This document shows, one piece after another, positions 34,256-45,885 of a DNA stretch of 64,000 nucleotides. The DNA lies in assembly GCF_026460985.1 (NCBI RefSeq), contig NZ_JAPKNM010000001.1, forward strand, positions 1 through 64,000, read 5' to 3'. How positions within the stretch are numbered: the stretch's first letter is position 1; each line of letters begins with the position of its first letter. Below the pieces are notes generated by a model. That model worked only from the letters and a program-made list of their open reading frames with translations. It was not told the DNA's origin and searched no databases. The position numbers were made by a program, and so were the translations under genes. This DNA comes from Sphingomonas sp. Its GTDB lineage: Bacteria; Pseudomonadota; Alphaproteobacteria; Sphingomonadales; Sphingomonadaceae.

Positions 34256-35139
34256 CCGTCACGCGCTTGCTGCTGGCGGCGTGCCTGTTGCCCGGGACTT
34301 CGGCGCCGGGGCAGCGCGTGGAGATCGCAGGCGACGCGGAATTGTTCGCGCCGGGCGTGGCCTCGACCGGCCATTCCGAGATCCGCCTCACGCTGAGCCC
34401 CGACGGCAGGACCGCCCTGTGGTTCAGCCGCGACCGGCCGGGCGGCGTGGGCGGCTACGACATCTGGATGTCGCGCCGTTCCGCCACCGGATGGCAGCCC
34501 GCCGCGCCGGTCGCCTTCAACAGCACGGGGCGCGACTTCGATCCCGCCTTCTCGGCGGACGGCCGGTTCGTCTATTTCTGCTCGGACCGGCCGGGCGGAT
34601 CGGGCGGCGACGATATCTGGCGCGTGGCGGTGCGAGGCCAGGGCTTCGGCGCGCCGGTCAATCTCGGGCCGGCGGTCAACAGCGCCGGCAAGGAGTTCGC
34701 GCCGATGCTCTCGCCCGATGGAAGGACCTTGCTCTTCTCGAGCGACCGCCCGGGCGGCGCCGGCGGCCACGACCTGTTCACCGCGCACCGGTCCCGCGCC
34801 TCGTTCGCCGCCGCGCGGCGCCTGCCCGGCGCGCTCAACACCGCCGCCAACGAATTCGACGCGACCTTCCTCCGCGACGGCGCGACGATCGTCTTCGCCC
34901 ACGCGATGGATTTCCGCCGCGACCGCGTCGACCTGTTCTTCGCCGCGCGCAGGGCAAAGGGTTATGACGTCGGCACCCTGCTCCCGCCCGCGGTCAACAA
35001 CGCGCACGACAGCTACGGCGCGATGCTCGACTGGTCCGATCGCGACCGTCTGACCTTCGCTGGACAGCGCGACCCGCAAGGCGGCATGAACCTCTACCGC
35101 GTCCGCTATCGCATCACGACGGACCGGCATGGAGGGTGA
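34252..35139 (+). CDS. Secreted PD40/TolB-like beta-propeller protein
   Basis: 295 residues with an N-terminal signal peptide (about 1-20). Repeated blades of the PD40 type are obvious: LSPDGRTALWFSRDRPGG, FSADGRFVYFCSDRPGG and LSPDGRTLLFSSDRPGG, about 50 residues apart. Each is followed by YDIW/DDIW/HDLF and an intervening NS-AGKEF or NTAANEF segment. Such propellers bind cell-wall or protein partners. No catalytic domain is attached. Coupled to the duplicated-domain gene upstream, so the two may act together in the periplasm. Confidence 0.82.
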   Translation: MTVTRLLLAACLLPGTSAPGQRVEIAGDAELFAPGVASTGHSEIRLTLSPDGRTALWFSRDRPGGVGGYDIWMSRRSATGWQPAAPVAFNSTGRDFDPAFSADGRFVYFCSDRPGGSGGDDIWRVAVRGQGFGAPVNLGPAVNSAGKEFAPMLSPDGRTLLFSSDRPGGAGGHDLFTAHRSRASFAAARRLPGALNTAANEFDATFLRDGATIVFAHAMDFRRDRVDLFFAARRAKGYDVGTLLPPAVNNAHDSYGAMLDWSDRDRLTFAGQRDPQGGMNLYRVRYRITTDRHGG

Positions 35140-35140
35140 G

Positions 35141-35605
35141 ATGACGCTCCTTGTACCTGTGCTTTTATGGTTCTCCGCGATCGGCTGCGGGCTGATCGCC
35201 GGGCTCTATTTCGCCTTCTCGACCTTCATCCTGCAGGCATTCGACCGCCTCGGGCCCGAGCGCGCCGCCGAGGCGATGAACGCGATCAACGTCCGGATCC
35301 AGCGCTCGCTGTTCATGCCGCTCTTCCTCGGCACGACGCTGAGCGGCCTCGCGCTGGCGGTGATCGGGCTCGTGCACCTGCGCGACCCCGGCGGCGGCGC
35401 GATGCTGGCAGGCGGCGCGATCCATGTGCTCGGCATGTTCGTGGTGACGATGGTCTTCAACGTGCCCCTCAACAACGCGCTCGTGGCGAGGGGCACGGAA
35501 GCGTGGCCGCTTTATCTCCGGCGCTGGCTGCTGTGGAACCACATCCGCACGCTCGCCTCGACGATCGCGAGCGCGCTCTTCATCGTGGCGATCGCTGCCG
35601 GCTAG
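35141..35605 (+). CDS. DUF1772-family membrane protein
   Basis: 154 residues with four hydrophobic helices. The pattern GLYFAFSTFILQAFDRL, MNAINVRIQRSLFM and FNVPLNNAL, together with the NHIRTLAS ending, is characteristic of DUF1772 (anthrone oxygenase-like fold). The function is unknown. ATG 35141 is preferred over ATG 35129 because GGAGG (35131-35135) sits 5 bases before it and it follows the preceding stop by one base. The end overlaps the convergent gene by 26 bp. Confidence 0.85.
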   Translation: MTLLVPVLLWFSAIGCGLIAGLYFAFSTFILQAFDRLGPERAAEAMNAINVRIQRSLFMPLFLGTTLSGLALAVIGLVHLRDPGGGAMLAGGAIHVLGMFVVTMVFNVPLNNALVARGTEAWPLYLRRWLLWNHIRTLASTIASALFIVAIAAG

Positions 35606-36038
35606 CGGCGATCCAGGCGATCGGGATGCCGACGAGCAGGACATGGATCGCGAGCGGCAGCAGCACCGACACGATTCCGCCGCCGGCGCCGCCCGCGCTC
35701 GGCCAGCGCAAGGGCAGCACCACCCAGTACATGACCAGATAGAGCAGAGCGCCATATGCCGCGCCGTAGAGCAGGCGCAGCGCGTGCAGCCGGGGCAGAA
35801 GCGGCGCCGCGATCACGAAAGCGGCCGCCATCGCCGCCATGATCGCGAAATGCACCGCGAGCCCCACGGCCGCGCCCAGCCAGCCCGCGGCCAGCGGCCA
35901 CTCGCCGAACGGGCCCGAAGCGACTCCCTGCAGCATGCGCATCACCGACTTGCCGCGCACCAATGTGGTCACGATCGCCGATGCGATGTCGAGCGTCCCC
36001 GCAACCAAGGTCGCGGCCGCGATCAGCCTTGCGCGCAT
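35580..36038 (-). CDS. YagU/DUF1440-like inner-membrane protein
   Basis: 152 residues with four probable transmembrane helices. The start LDIASAIVTTL, the RMLQGVASGPFG motif, HFAIMAAMAAAFV and YGALLYLVMYWVVLPLR resemble YagU-type proteins of unknown function. ATG 36038 has an excellent GGAGGAAGGA upstream, so the longer upstream frame is not used. It is convergent with the DUF1772 gene. The GH2 gene, on the same strand upstream, ends 81 bp before its start. Confidence 0.72.
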   Translation of the reverse strand: MRARLIAAATLVAGTLDIASAIVTTLVRGKSVMRMLQGVASGPFGEWPLAAGWLGAAVGLAVHFAIMAAMAAAFVIAAPLLPRLHALRLLYGAAYGALLYLVMYWVVLPLRWPSAGGAGGGIVSVLLPLAIHVLLVGIPIAWIAASRQRSPR

Positions 36039-36119
36039 GTCCTTCCTCCCGCCGGTCGCGGCGAGTGTATCGGATGCATCGGATTCCGCCAGCCGCATGC
36101 GGCCGAGCGGAGCCAGGAC

Positions 36120-39341
<3,222 letters not shown>

Positions 39342-39386
39342 TCACTTGCTTCGTCGCGCCGCTCGAACGGCTTCTGTGCACTCAGG

Positions 39387-42203
39387 TCAATAGGTCGCCC
39401 GCAACGATAGCCCGAAGCGGCGATCGTTGAGCTGATATTGCAGCGGCGCCGCCGGCGTGCCGATGTAGAGCACGTTCATCCGGTTGTTGATGTTCACCGC
39501 GTCGATCGACACCGCGAGATGCTTGTTGAGGTCGAAGCTCAGCGATGCGTCGAGCGAGGCATAGGGCTTGGCATATTGCGGAATGCCGTTCGCGCCGCTG
39601 CCGGTCGTCTGGTCGAGATAGCTCGAGCGCCAGCTCCACGCGACGCGCGCGGTGACCGGTCCCTTCTCGTACAGGCCGACGATATTGTAGCTGTGCTTCG
39701 ACAGTTTCTCGAGCGGCACTTGCTGCGGGATGTTGGATCCCGGGGTCGAGAAGGGGTTGGAGACGCTGCTGTCGACATAGGTGTAGTTGGCTTGGACGCC
39801 GAGGCCGCTCAGAAGGCCTGGCAGGAAGTCGAAGAATTGCTGGTAGCCGATCTCAGCGCCCTTCACTTCGCCGTCGCCCGAGTTGACCACGGTGCTCACG
39901 TCATAGTCGATGCCGTTGAAGCTCCCGACCACCGTGCCGCCGGCAAGGAAACCCTTCACCTTCTTGTAGAAAAGGCCGGCCGTCAGCGATCCGGCGGGTG
40001 CGAAATACCATTCGGCGGTCAGATCGAAATTGTCCGATTCGATCGGGCGGAGGCGCGGATTGCCCGAGCTCGCGCTCGGCCGCCCGGTGACCGGATTGAC
40101 CTGGTTGGGGTTGTTGAGCGTCAGATTGGTCGAGAGCTGGTCGAAATTGGGCCGCGCCAGGCCCTTCGAATAAGCGAAGCGCATCTGGAACTCGTCGCCG
40201 AAGCGGGCGCGGAGATTGAAGCTCGGGAGCGCCCGCGTGTAGCTGTTGTCGATCGCGATCGGGCTCGAGGTGCCGTCCGAGTTGAACTGGGTGCCGCGCG
40301 AGGTCGCCTTGGTCCGCACCAGGCGGACGCCCGCGCCGCCATCGACCCGGACGCTGCCGAGCTCGAAGGCATAATCGGCGATCCCCCAGGCGGTGAAGGT
40401 CTTCTCGGTCTGGGTGTTGAGATCGCCGGGGGTGAAGTCGTCCTTGGTCTGCGCGCCGAGCAGGGCATAGAGCGCCTTGGTCTGCGCCCAGACGCCGTCT
40501 CCGGCCGGGAAGGCGGGATAGAGCAGGCCGCCGACCACCGTGTTGCCGTCGAACCAGTTCTTCGACGGGCCCGGCATCGCGAGCTCGGGATTCTGCGACA
40601 GCGGGACGAGCGGCGTCCCCGAGGGCGCCGAGCAGTTCGGATCGGCACCGAGCGACGTCACGCAGACGCCGTGCCAGGTCCCGCGCAGATAGATGCTGCT
40701 GTCGGCATAGCGCAGGCCGCCGCGCAGCTTGGAGAGGAACGCCGAGTCGGTCTCATATTCGAGATTGTAGGCCAGGGCGTAGGTGTCGGCGTCGTTCCGC
40801 TGGAGCGAGTCCGCGATGTACGGCGTGGTGTAGTTGGCCGGATTGTTGAGCAAATTGGGATCACGCACGTCCCAGCGCGGATATTTGCCCGTCAGGTCGA
40901 AATCGACGATCGTGCTGTGCGGCGTGGTGAGCGCGTTCTGCCCCGACTGGGTGTAGAGCGACAGGACGTGGCCGTTGCGATCGGCATTGTAATAGGACGT
41001 CAGATACTGGGCGTCGAAATTCATCTTGATGCGATCGCTCGCCTGCCAGTCCAGGTTGAGCGTGAAATTGTTGCTCGCGCTCCACAGCTCCTGGTCGAAG
41101 CGGCCGGTCTCGAACGTCTGGTTGCGCAGCGAGCCCTTGGTCGCATAGCCCTCGTCGTTGAACTCGAAGGTCGCGCCCGGCAGCGGATCGGTGCCGTAGC
41201 TCGTCACGTTGCCGTTGGCGTCGCGGACGTTCGAGCGGTTGTTATAGTCGTAATAATAAGCGCCGGTGCGGTTGAACCAATATTTGGTGCCCTGATATTG
41301 CGCCGTCAGCAGCACGTCCTCGCTGGGCTTCCATTGCAGCGCGGCGGCGACGCCCAGGCGCTTGCGATCGCCGGTATCGTCGTAGATCTCGAAGCCGTAG
41401 GGCACCTGCGCGTTCGCAGGCGCCCCGGCGATCGAGCCGGCCGCGACCGTGTCGAACGGCCCCGCGAGCAGGCCGTCCTGGCGATACTGGCTCTTGCTGT
41501 AGACGGCGTTGAGCAGGAAGCCGATCTCGCCGATCCCGGTATCGAACCGGTTGCTGTAGAGCGCCGATACCGCGCCGCCGAACTTGTCTACCCGGTCGTA
41601 ATAACTGCCGCGCACGGTGGCGCTGATCACCTGGCCCGGCGCATCGAACGGCCTGCGCGTGCGCAGGTTCACCGCGCCGCCGACGCCGCCCTCGATGATA
41701 TTGGCGGGGGCGTTCTTGTAGACGTCGATGCCCGCGAGCAGCTCGGGCGGGACGCCTTCGAGATCGAAGGCACGGCCGCCCGACGCGGAATAGACCGCCC
41801 GGCCGTCGAGGAAGTTCTGCACCTGGGTGAGGCCGCGGACGGTGACCGCGGGCTGGGTGCGATGGTCGAAGTCGGTCGCGCCTTCGCCGTAGCGGCGCTG
41901 GATCTGCACGCCGGGGATGCGCTGCAGCGCCTCGGTGGTGTTGGCGTCAGGCAGCTTGCCGATATCCTGCGCCTGGACCGAATCGACGACCTGGTCGGAA
42001 TCGCGCTTGATCGCCTGCGCCGAACGGATGCTCTCGCGCACGCCGGTGACGAGGATCTCGCCCTGGCTTTCGGCATCCTCCGTCTGCCCCGCGCCTTGCG
42101 TGGCGGCCGGCTGCGCGGCTTCCTGCGCCGCCGCCGTCGCGCCGAGTCCCATCGTCGCCACCGCGACGATCGAGCTGCCCACCAGGAACTTGAATGCCCG
42201 CAT
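39387..42203 (-). CDS. TonB-dependent receptor for a carbohydrate (TIGR01782 type)
   Basis: 938-residue outer-membrane barrel. The signal peptide (about 1-27) is followed by a plug domain with EILVTGVRESIRSAQAIKRD, then IGKLPDANTTEALQRIPGVQI, characteristic of the large Caulobacter/Xanthomonas/sphingomonad receptors. ATG 42203 has GGAGGAAGG upstream, and the much longer open frame beyond is not real. The C-terminus NDRRFGLSLRATY ends with aromatic Tyr, as usual. Its companions are GH2, GH27 and GH30 enzymes, so it likely imports galacto- or arabinogalacto-oligosaccharides. Confidence 0.93.
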   Translation of the reverse strand: MRAFKFLVGSSIVAVATMGLGATAAAQEAAQPAATQGAGQTEDAESQGEILVTGVRESIRSAQAIKRDSDQVVDSVQAQDIGKLPDANTTEALQRIPGVQIQRRYGEGATDFDHRTQPAVTVRGLTQVQNFLDGRAVYSASGGRAFDLEGVPPELLAGIDVYKNAPANIIEGGVGGAVNLRTRRPFDAPGQVISATVRGSYYDRVDKFGGAVSALYSNRFDTGIGEIGFLLNAVYSKSQYRQDGLLAGPFDTVAAGSIAGAPANAQVPYGFEIYDDTGDRKRLGVAAALQWKPSEDVLLTAQYQGTKYWFNRTGAYYYDYNNRSNVRDANGNVTSYGTDPLPGATFEFNDEGYATKGSLRNQTFETGRFDQELWSASNNFTLNLDWQASDRIKMNFDAQYLTSYYNADRNGHVLSLYTQSGQNALTTPHSTIVDFDLTGKYPRWDVRDPNLLNNPANYTTPYIADSLQRNDADTYALAYNLEYETDSAFLSKLRGGLRYADSSIYLRGTWHGVCVTSLGADPNCSAPSGTPLVPLSQNPELAMPGPSKNWFDGNTVVGGLLYPAFPAGDGVWAQTKALYALLGAQTKDDFTPGDLNTQTEKTFTAWGIADYAFELGSVRVDGGAGVRLVRTKATSRGTQFNSDGTSSPIAIDNSYTRALPSFNLRARFGDEFQMRFAYSKGLARPNFDQLSTNLTLNNPNQVNPVTGRPSASSGNPRLRPIESDNFDLTAEWYFAPAGSLTAGLFYKKVKGFLAGGTVVGSFNGIDYDVSTVVNSGDGEVKGAEIGYQQFFDFLPGLLSGLGVQANYTYVDSSVSNPFSTPGSNIPQQVPLEKLSKHSYNIVGLYEKGPVTARVAWSWRSSYLDQTTGSGANGIPQYAKPYASLDASLSFDLNKHLAVSIDAVNINNRMNVLYIGTPAAPLQYQLNDRRFGLSLRATY

Positions 42204-42250
42204 GCCCTTCCTCCTCCTCACGTCCGGCTTTATACCCGGATCGAAATAAA

Positions 42251-42284
42251 TCTGATTATTATTACCGCGAATTCTGATTAATAT
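42251..42284. promoter_or_regulatory. Direct repeat in the divergent promoter of the glycan locus
   Basis: TCTGATTATTAT (42251-42262) and TCTGATTAATAT (42273-42284) are 22 bp apart, two helical turns, inside an unusually A/T-rich stretch of the 156-bp gap between the receptor and the GH27 gene. They could bind a regulator acting on both sides. No regulator gene lies in the locus. Confidence 0.5.
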
Positions 42285-42359
42285 GACAAGTGAGAAAACC
42301 ACTAGTCGTTCCGGCAGTGCGACGAACCGAGTGCGGGAACGGGAGCGAGGAGAGCGAGA

Positions 42360-43721
42360 GTGACGGCACCGAAGGATCAGAGGGCGGCGGTCAGCCGGCG
42401 CGGGCTGCTGCAGGGCGGTGCGATGCTGGGGGCGCTTTCGGCCATGCCTGGAGCGGCCGAAGCCGCCGCCCCGGCCCCGCTGGCGCCCCGGCCGCCGATG
42501 GGCTGGAACAGCTGGAACAGCTTCGCCACCACCATCACCGAGGCGCAGGTGCGCGAGACCGCGCGGATCATGGCCGAAAAGCTGCTCCCGTCCGGCTACG
42601 ACATCTTCACCGTCGACATCCAATGGTACGAGCCCGACGCGAAGAGCTACACCTACAATCCCAAGCCGGTGCCGGTGATGGACGGCCATGGCCGGCTGCT
42701 CCCCGCGCCCAACCGCTTCCCGTCGAGCGCCGGCGGCAAGGGCTTCGCCCCGCTCGCGGCCGAATTGCGCGCGATGGGTCTCAAGTTCGGCGTGCACCTG
42801 ATGCGCGGCATCCCGCGCCTCGCGGTCGAGCGCGACTTGCCGGTGCTCGGCACCCGGACGACCGCGCGCCGGATCGCCGATACGAGCAGCATCTGCTCGT
42901 GGAACCCCGACATGTACGGCGTCGACATGCGCAAGCCCGGCGCCCAGGCATATTATGACAGCGTCTTCCGGCTCTTCGCCGAATGGGGCGTCGATTTCGT
43001 CAAGATGGACGATATGAGCCGCCCCTATGACGCGCATGCGGCCGAGATCGAGGCAGCTCACCTGGCGATCGCGCGCTGCGGACGGCCGATCCTGCTCAGC
43101 CTCTCCCCCGGCGAGACGCCGGTGGTACGCGCCGACCATGTCCGGCGCCACGCGCAGATGTGGCGGATCTCCGACGACTTCTGGGACGACTGGACGATGC
43201 TCGAGGCGCAGTTCACGCGGCTCGAGAATTGGAGCCCGCATATCGGCCGCGGCGGCTGGCCCGACGCCGACATGCTGCCGCTCGGCAAGCTGGCGCTGGG
43301 CGAGCGCGACACCAAATTCACCCCCGACGAGCAGCGCACGCTGATGACGCTCTGGTCGATCGCGCGCTCCCCGCTGATCATGGGCGGCGATTTGCGCCAT
43401 CTCGACGCGGCGACGCTCGCCTTGCTGACCAACCGCGAAGTGCTCGCCGTCAACCAGGCGAGCAGCGCCAACCGGCCCTATTTCGTCGAGGACGGGTCGC
43501 GCATCTGGTCCGCGCGCGCACCCGACGGGGCGCACTATCTCGCTCTGTTCAACACCGGCAAGGACGCGCGGCGCGTCGGCATCGATATGGCGCAGCTGGG
43601 GATCGCGGCGGCTTCGAACGTCCGCGACCTCTGGGCCGGGCGCGACGAGGGGCCGGCGCGCGGGCGCATCGAGCGGATGCTGCCTGCCCATGGCGCGGGG
43701 CTGTACAAGGTGACCGCATGA
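42360..43721 (+). CDS. Glycoside hydrolase family 27 (alpha-galactosidase or beta-L-arabinopyranosidase)
   Basis: 453 residues. A twin-arginine signal (SRRGLLQGG, residues 12-20) precedes the catalytic barrel, which starts PPMGWNSWNSF as in GH27. Asp217 in FVKMDDM is the nucleophile, and the acid/base Asp is in the DDFWDDW region. A C-terminal beta-sandwich ends the protein. The start is GTG 42360 after GAGGAGAG. GH27 contains both alpha-galactosidases and beta-L-arabinopyranosidases. Next to a GH30 galactanase the second is possible. Coupled to the GH30 gene by ATGA. Confidence 0.9.
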   Translation: MTAPKDQRAAVSRRGLLQGGAMLGALSAMPGAAEAAAPAPLAPRPPMGWNSWNSFATTITEAQVRETARIMAEKLLPSGYDIFTVDIQWYEPDAKSYTYNPKPVPVMDGHGRLLPAPNRFPSSAGGKGFAPLAAELRAMGLKFGVHLMRGIPRLAVERDLPVLGTRTTARRIADTSSICSWNPDMYGVDMRKPGAQAYYDSVFRLFAEWGVDFVKMDDMSRPYDAHAAEIEAAHLAIARCGRPILLSLSPGETPVVRADHVRRHAQMWRISDDFWDDWTMLEAQFTRLENWSPHIGRGGWPDADMLPLGKLALGERDTKFTPDEQRTLMTLWSIARSPLIMGGDLRHLDAATLALLTNREVLAVNQASSANRPYFVEDGSRIWSARAPDGAHYLALFNTGKDARRVGIDMAQLGIAAASNVRDLWAGRDEGPARGRIERMLPAHGAGLYKVTA

Positions 43722-45184
43722 TCCGGCTGGCCTGCGCGCTGGCGCTGCTCGTTGCGGCGCCCGTGCAGGCGCAGCAGGCCCCGCCGGCCGCCGAGCGCCC
43801 GGTCTCGCTCACCCTGCGCCCGGCGATCGACCGGCCGGGCACCGAATTCGAGGGCTGGGGCACCGCGCTCGCCTGGTTCGCCAACGTCACCGGCGGCTGG
43901 CCCGAACCGGACCGCGCGCGGCTTGCCGACCTGTTCTACGGACCCGAGGGTCTCGGCTGGACGATCGCGCGCTACAATATCGGCGGCGGGAATGCCGCGG
44001 ATACGCCACCCTATCTGCGCGCGGGCGGAGCCGTACCCGGCTTCTGGCGCCGACCGCCGGGCGCGCGCGGCACGGACTGGTGGCGCGCCGAGGACCCCGC
44101 GATGTGGGACTGGTCCGCCGACGCCAACCAGCGCTGGTGGCTCGACGCGATCCGCACGCGGGTGGAGCAGCCGATCTTCGAGGCGTTCTCCAATTCGCCG
44201 CCCTGGTTCATGACCGTGAGCGGCCGCGTATCGGGCGCGGCGAAGGGAACCGACGACAATCTGCGTCCCGGCCAGGAAGCCGCCTTCGCGACCTATCTGG
44301 CGCGGGTGGTGGAGGAACTCGAGCGGCGCCACCGCATCCGCTTCCGCACGCTCTCGCCCTTCAACGAGCCCAACACCGATTACTGGCATGCCGCGAACCG
44401 GCAGGAAGGCGCGCATTGGAGCCCGAAGCGCCAGGCGGCGATGATCGCGGCGACGGCACAGGCGCTGAAGGCACGCGGCCTGGCGACGATCATCGCCGCG
44501 CCCGACGAGACCAATTCGCATTTGTTCGTCGAGGATTGGGCCGCCTACCCGCCCGCGGCGCGCGCGCTGGTCGGCCAGCTCAACGTCCACAGCTACGACG
44601 TGGTCCACCAGACCGCGGTGCGCGACATCGCCCGCGCGGCGGGGATCCGCCTGTGGATGAGCGAGAACGACACGCCGCTCGCCAAGGACCCCGAGGATTT
44701 CGAGGGCATGGCCTCGGCGCTCGCCTTTGCAGAGCATGTCGTGCTCGATCTCAAGCGGCTCGAGCCCGCCGCCTGGATATTCTGGCAGGCCGTCGAGGAA
44801 CTGAGCGCACGTGGGGGCAGGCCGGGATCGAACTGGGGCCTGGTGAAGGCCGATCTCGCCGCACCCGACAAGGGACCGCACCGGCTGCACGTCACGGCCA
44901 AGTACTGGGTGATGGCGCAGTTCAGCCGCTACATCCGCCCCGGCTACCGGCTGGTCCCGGTCGACGACATGGATACCGCCGGAGCGCTCTCGCCCGACGG
45001 CCGCACGCTCGTGCTGGTGCATGTGAATCCCGGCCTCCATCCGCGCCGATTGTCGGTCGAGCCGGGCAACGGATGGTCAGTGGAGGCGATCGTGACCGAC
45101 GCCACCCGACGTACCCAGCGTCAGTCAGGACAGGTCGCGCCGCCGCGCTCGGTCACGACGCTGGTCCTTCGCCGTCTGGGGTGA
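43718..45184 (+). CDS. Glycoside hydrolase family 30, probable endo-beta-1,6-galactanase
   Basis: 488 residues. Signal peptide 1-19 (VQAQ) is followed by a (beta/alpha)8 barrel with N-terminal FEGWGTALAWFANVTGGW. Glu217 in FNEPNTDYW is the acid/base and Glu316 in WMSENDTP the nucleophile. A beta-sandwich side domain forms the C-terminus. The N-terminal GWGTALAWFA segment and the FSNSPPWFMT motif resemble the GH30 branch of fungal and bacterial endo-beta-1,6-galactanases, which cut side chains of type II arabinogalactan. The exact bond specificity is inferred. Last gene of the plus-strand arm. Confidence 0.88.
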   Translation: MIRLACALALLVAAPVQAQQAPPAAERPVSLTLRPAIDRPGTEFEGWGTALAWFANVTGGWPEPDRARLADLFYGPEGLGWTIARYNIGGGNAADTPPYLRAGGAVPGFWRRPPGARGTDWWRAEDPAMWDWSADANQRWWLDAIRTRVEQPIFEAFSNSPPWFMTVSGRVSGAAKGTDDNLRPGQEAAFATYLARVVEELERRHRIRFRTLSPFNEPNTDYWHAANRQEGAHWSPKRQAAMIAATAQALKARGLATIIAAPDETNSHLFVEDWAAYPPAARALVGQLNVHSYDVVHQTAVRDIARAAGIRLWMSENDTPLAKDPEDFEGMASALAFAEHVVLDLKRLEPAAWIFWQAVEELSARGGRPGSNWGLVKADLAAPDKGPHRLHVTAKYWVMAQFSRYIRPGYRLVPVDDMDTAGALSPDGRTLVLVHVNPGLHPRRLSVEPGNGWSVEAIVTDATRRTQRQSGQVAPPRSVTTLVLRRLG

Positions 45185-45201
45185 CCCGATAGCGGAATGG
45201 A

Positions 45202-45885
45202 TCAGAGGATCAGCCGGTACCCCACGCCCGGCTCGTTGCGGATCGCCGAGGACGTCACGCCCTCGTCCTCGAGCTTCTTGCGCACCCCACGCGCCGCGAC
45301 GCGCAGATATTCCACGTCGCTCTCGTGCCCTGGACCCCAGACGCTGCGCAGCAGCTGGACGTGCGTCACGACGCGGCCCGGATGCCGGGCCAGCTCCGCG
45401 AGGAAGCCATATTCCTTCGGCGTCAGATGGACTTCCACGCCGCTCTTGCTCACCAGCCGCGCCGCGAGGTCGATCTCGACATCGCCCATGCGCACGACCG
45501 GCGATTCGGCGCCGATCGAGAGCCGGTGGCGCAGCGCGGTGCGGATGCGCGCCAGCACTTCCTCGGTGTCGAAGGGCTTGGTCACGTAATCGTCGGCACC
45601 CAGGTCGAGCGCCGTCACCTTCTGATCGGTGGCGTCGCGCGCCGAGACGACGATCACCGCGGCTCCCGCGGCCTTGACGAGCGATATCAGCTCCAGCCCG
45701 TCGCGATCGGGCAGGCCGAGATCGAGGAGCACCGCCTCGGGCTTGTCGATCTGGACGGCGGTCAGCGCGTCGCGCGCGCTGCCCGCCTCGACCACGCGAT
45801 AGCCGGCGCGCGCGAGGCCGGTGCCGAGCAGGCGCCGGATCGCAGGCTCGTCGTCGACGACCAGGATCTTGGGTTGCTGGCTCAT
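45202..45885 (-). CDS. kdpE: KdpE response regulator
   Basis: 227-residue OmpR/PhoB-type regulator of the potassium-ATPase operon. The receiver domain (KILVVDDEPAIRR, phospho-acceptor Asp in LLDLGLPD, Lys in TKPF) occupies about 5-120. The winged-helix DNA-binding domain (LTPKEYGFLAELARHPG to RNEPGVGYRL) occupies about 130-227. ATG 45885 overlaps the kdpD stop as ATGA. It is the last gene of the kdp unit and converges on the GH30 gene 17 bp away. Confidence 0.95.
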   Translation of the reverse strand: MSQQPKILVVDDEPAIRRLLGTGLARAGYRVVEAGSARDALTAVQIDKPEAVLLDLGLPDRDGLELISLVKAAGAAVIVVSARDATDQKVTALDLGADDYVTKPFDTEEVLARIRTALRHRLSIGAESPVVRMGDVEIDLAARLVSKSGVEVHLTPKEYGFLAELARHPGRVVTHVQLLRSVWGPGHESDVEYLRVAARGVRKKLEDEGVTSSAIRNEPGVGYRLIL

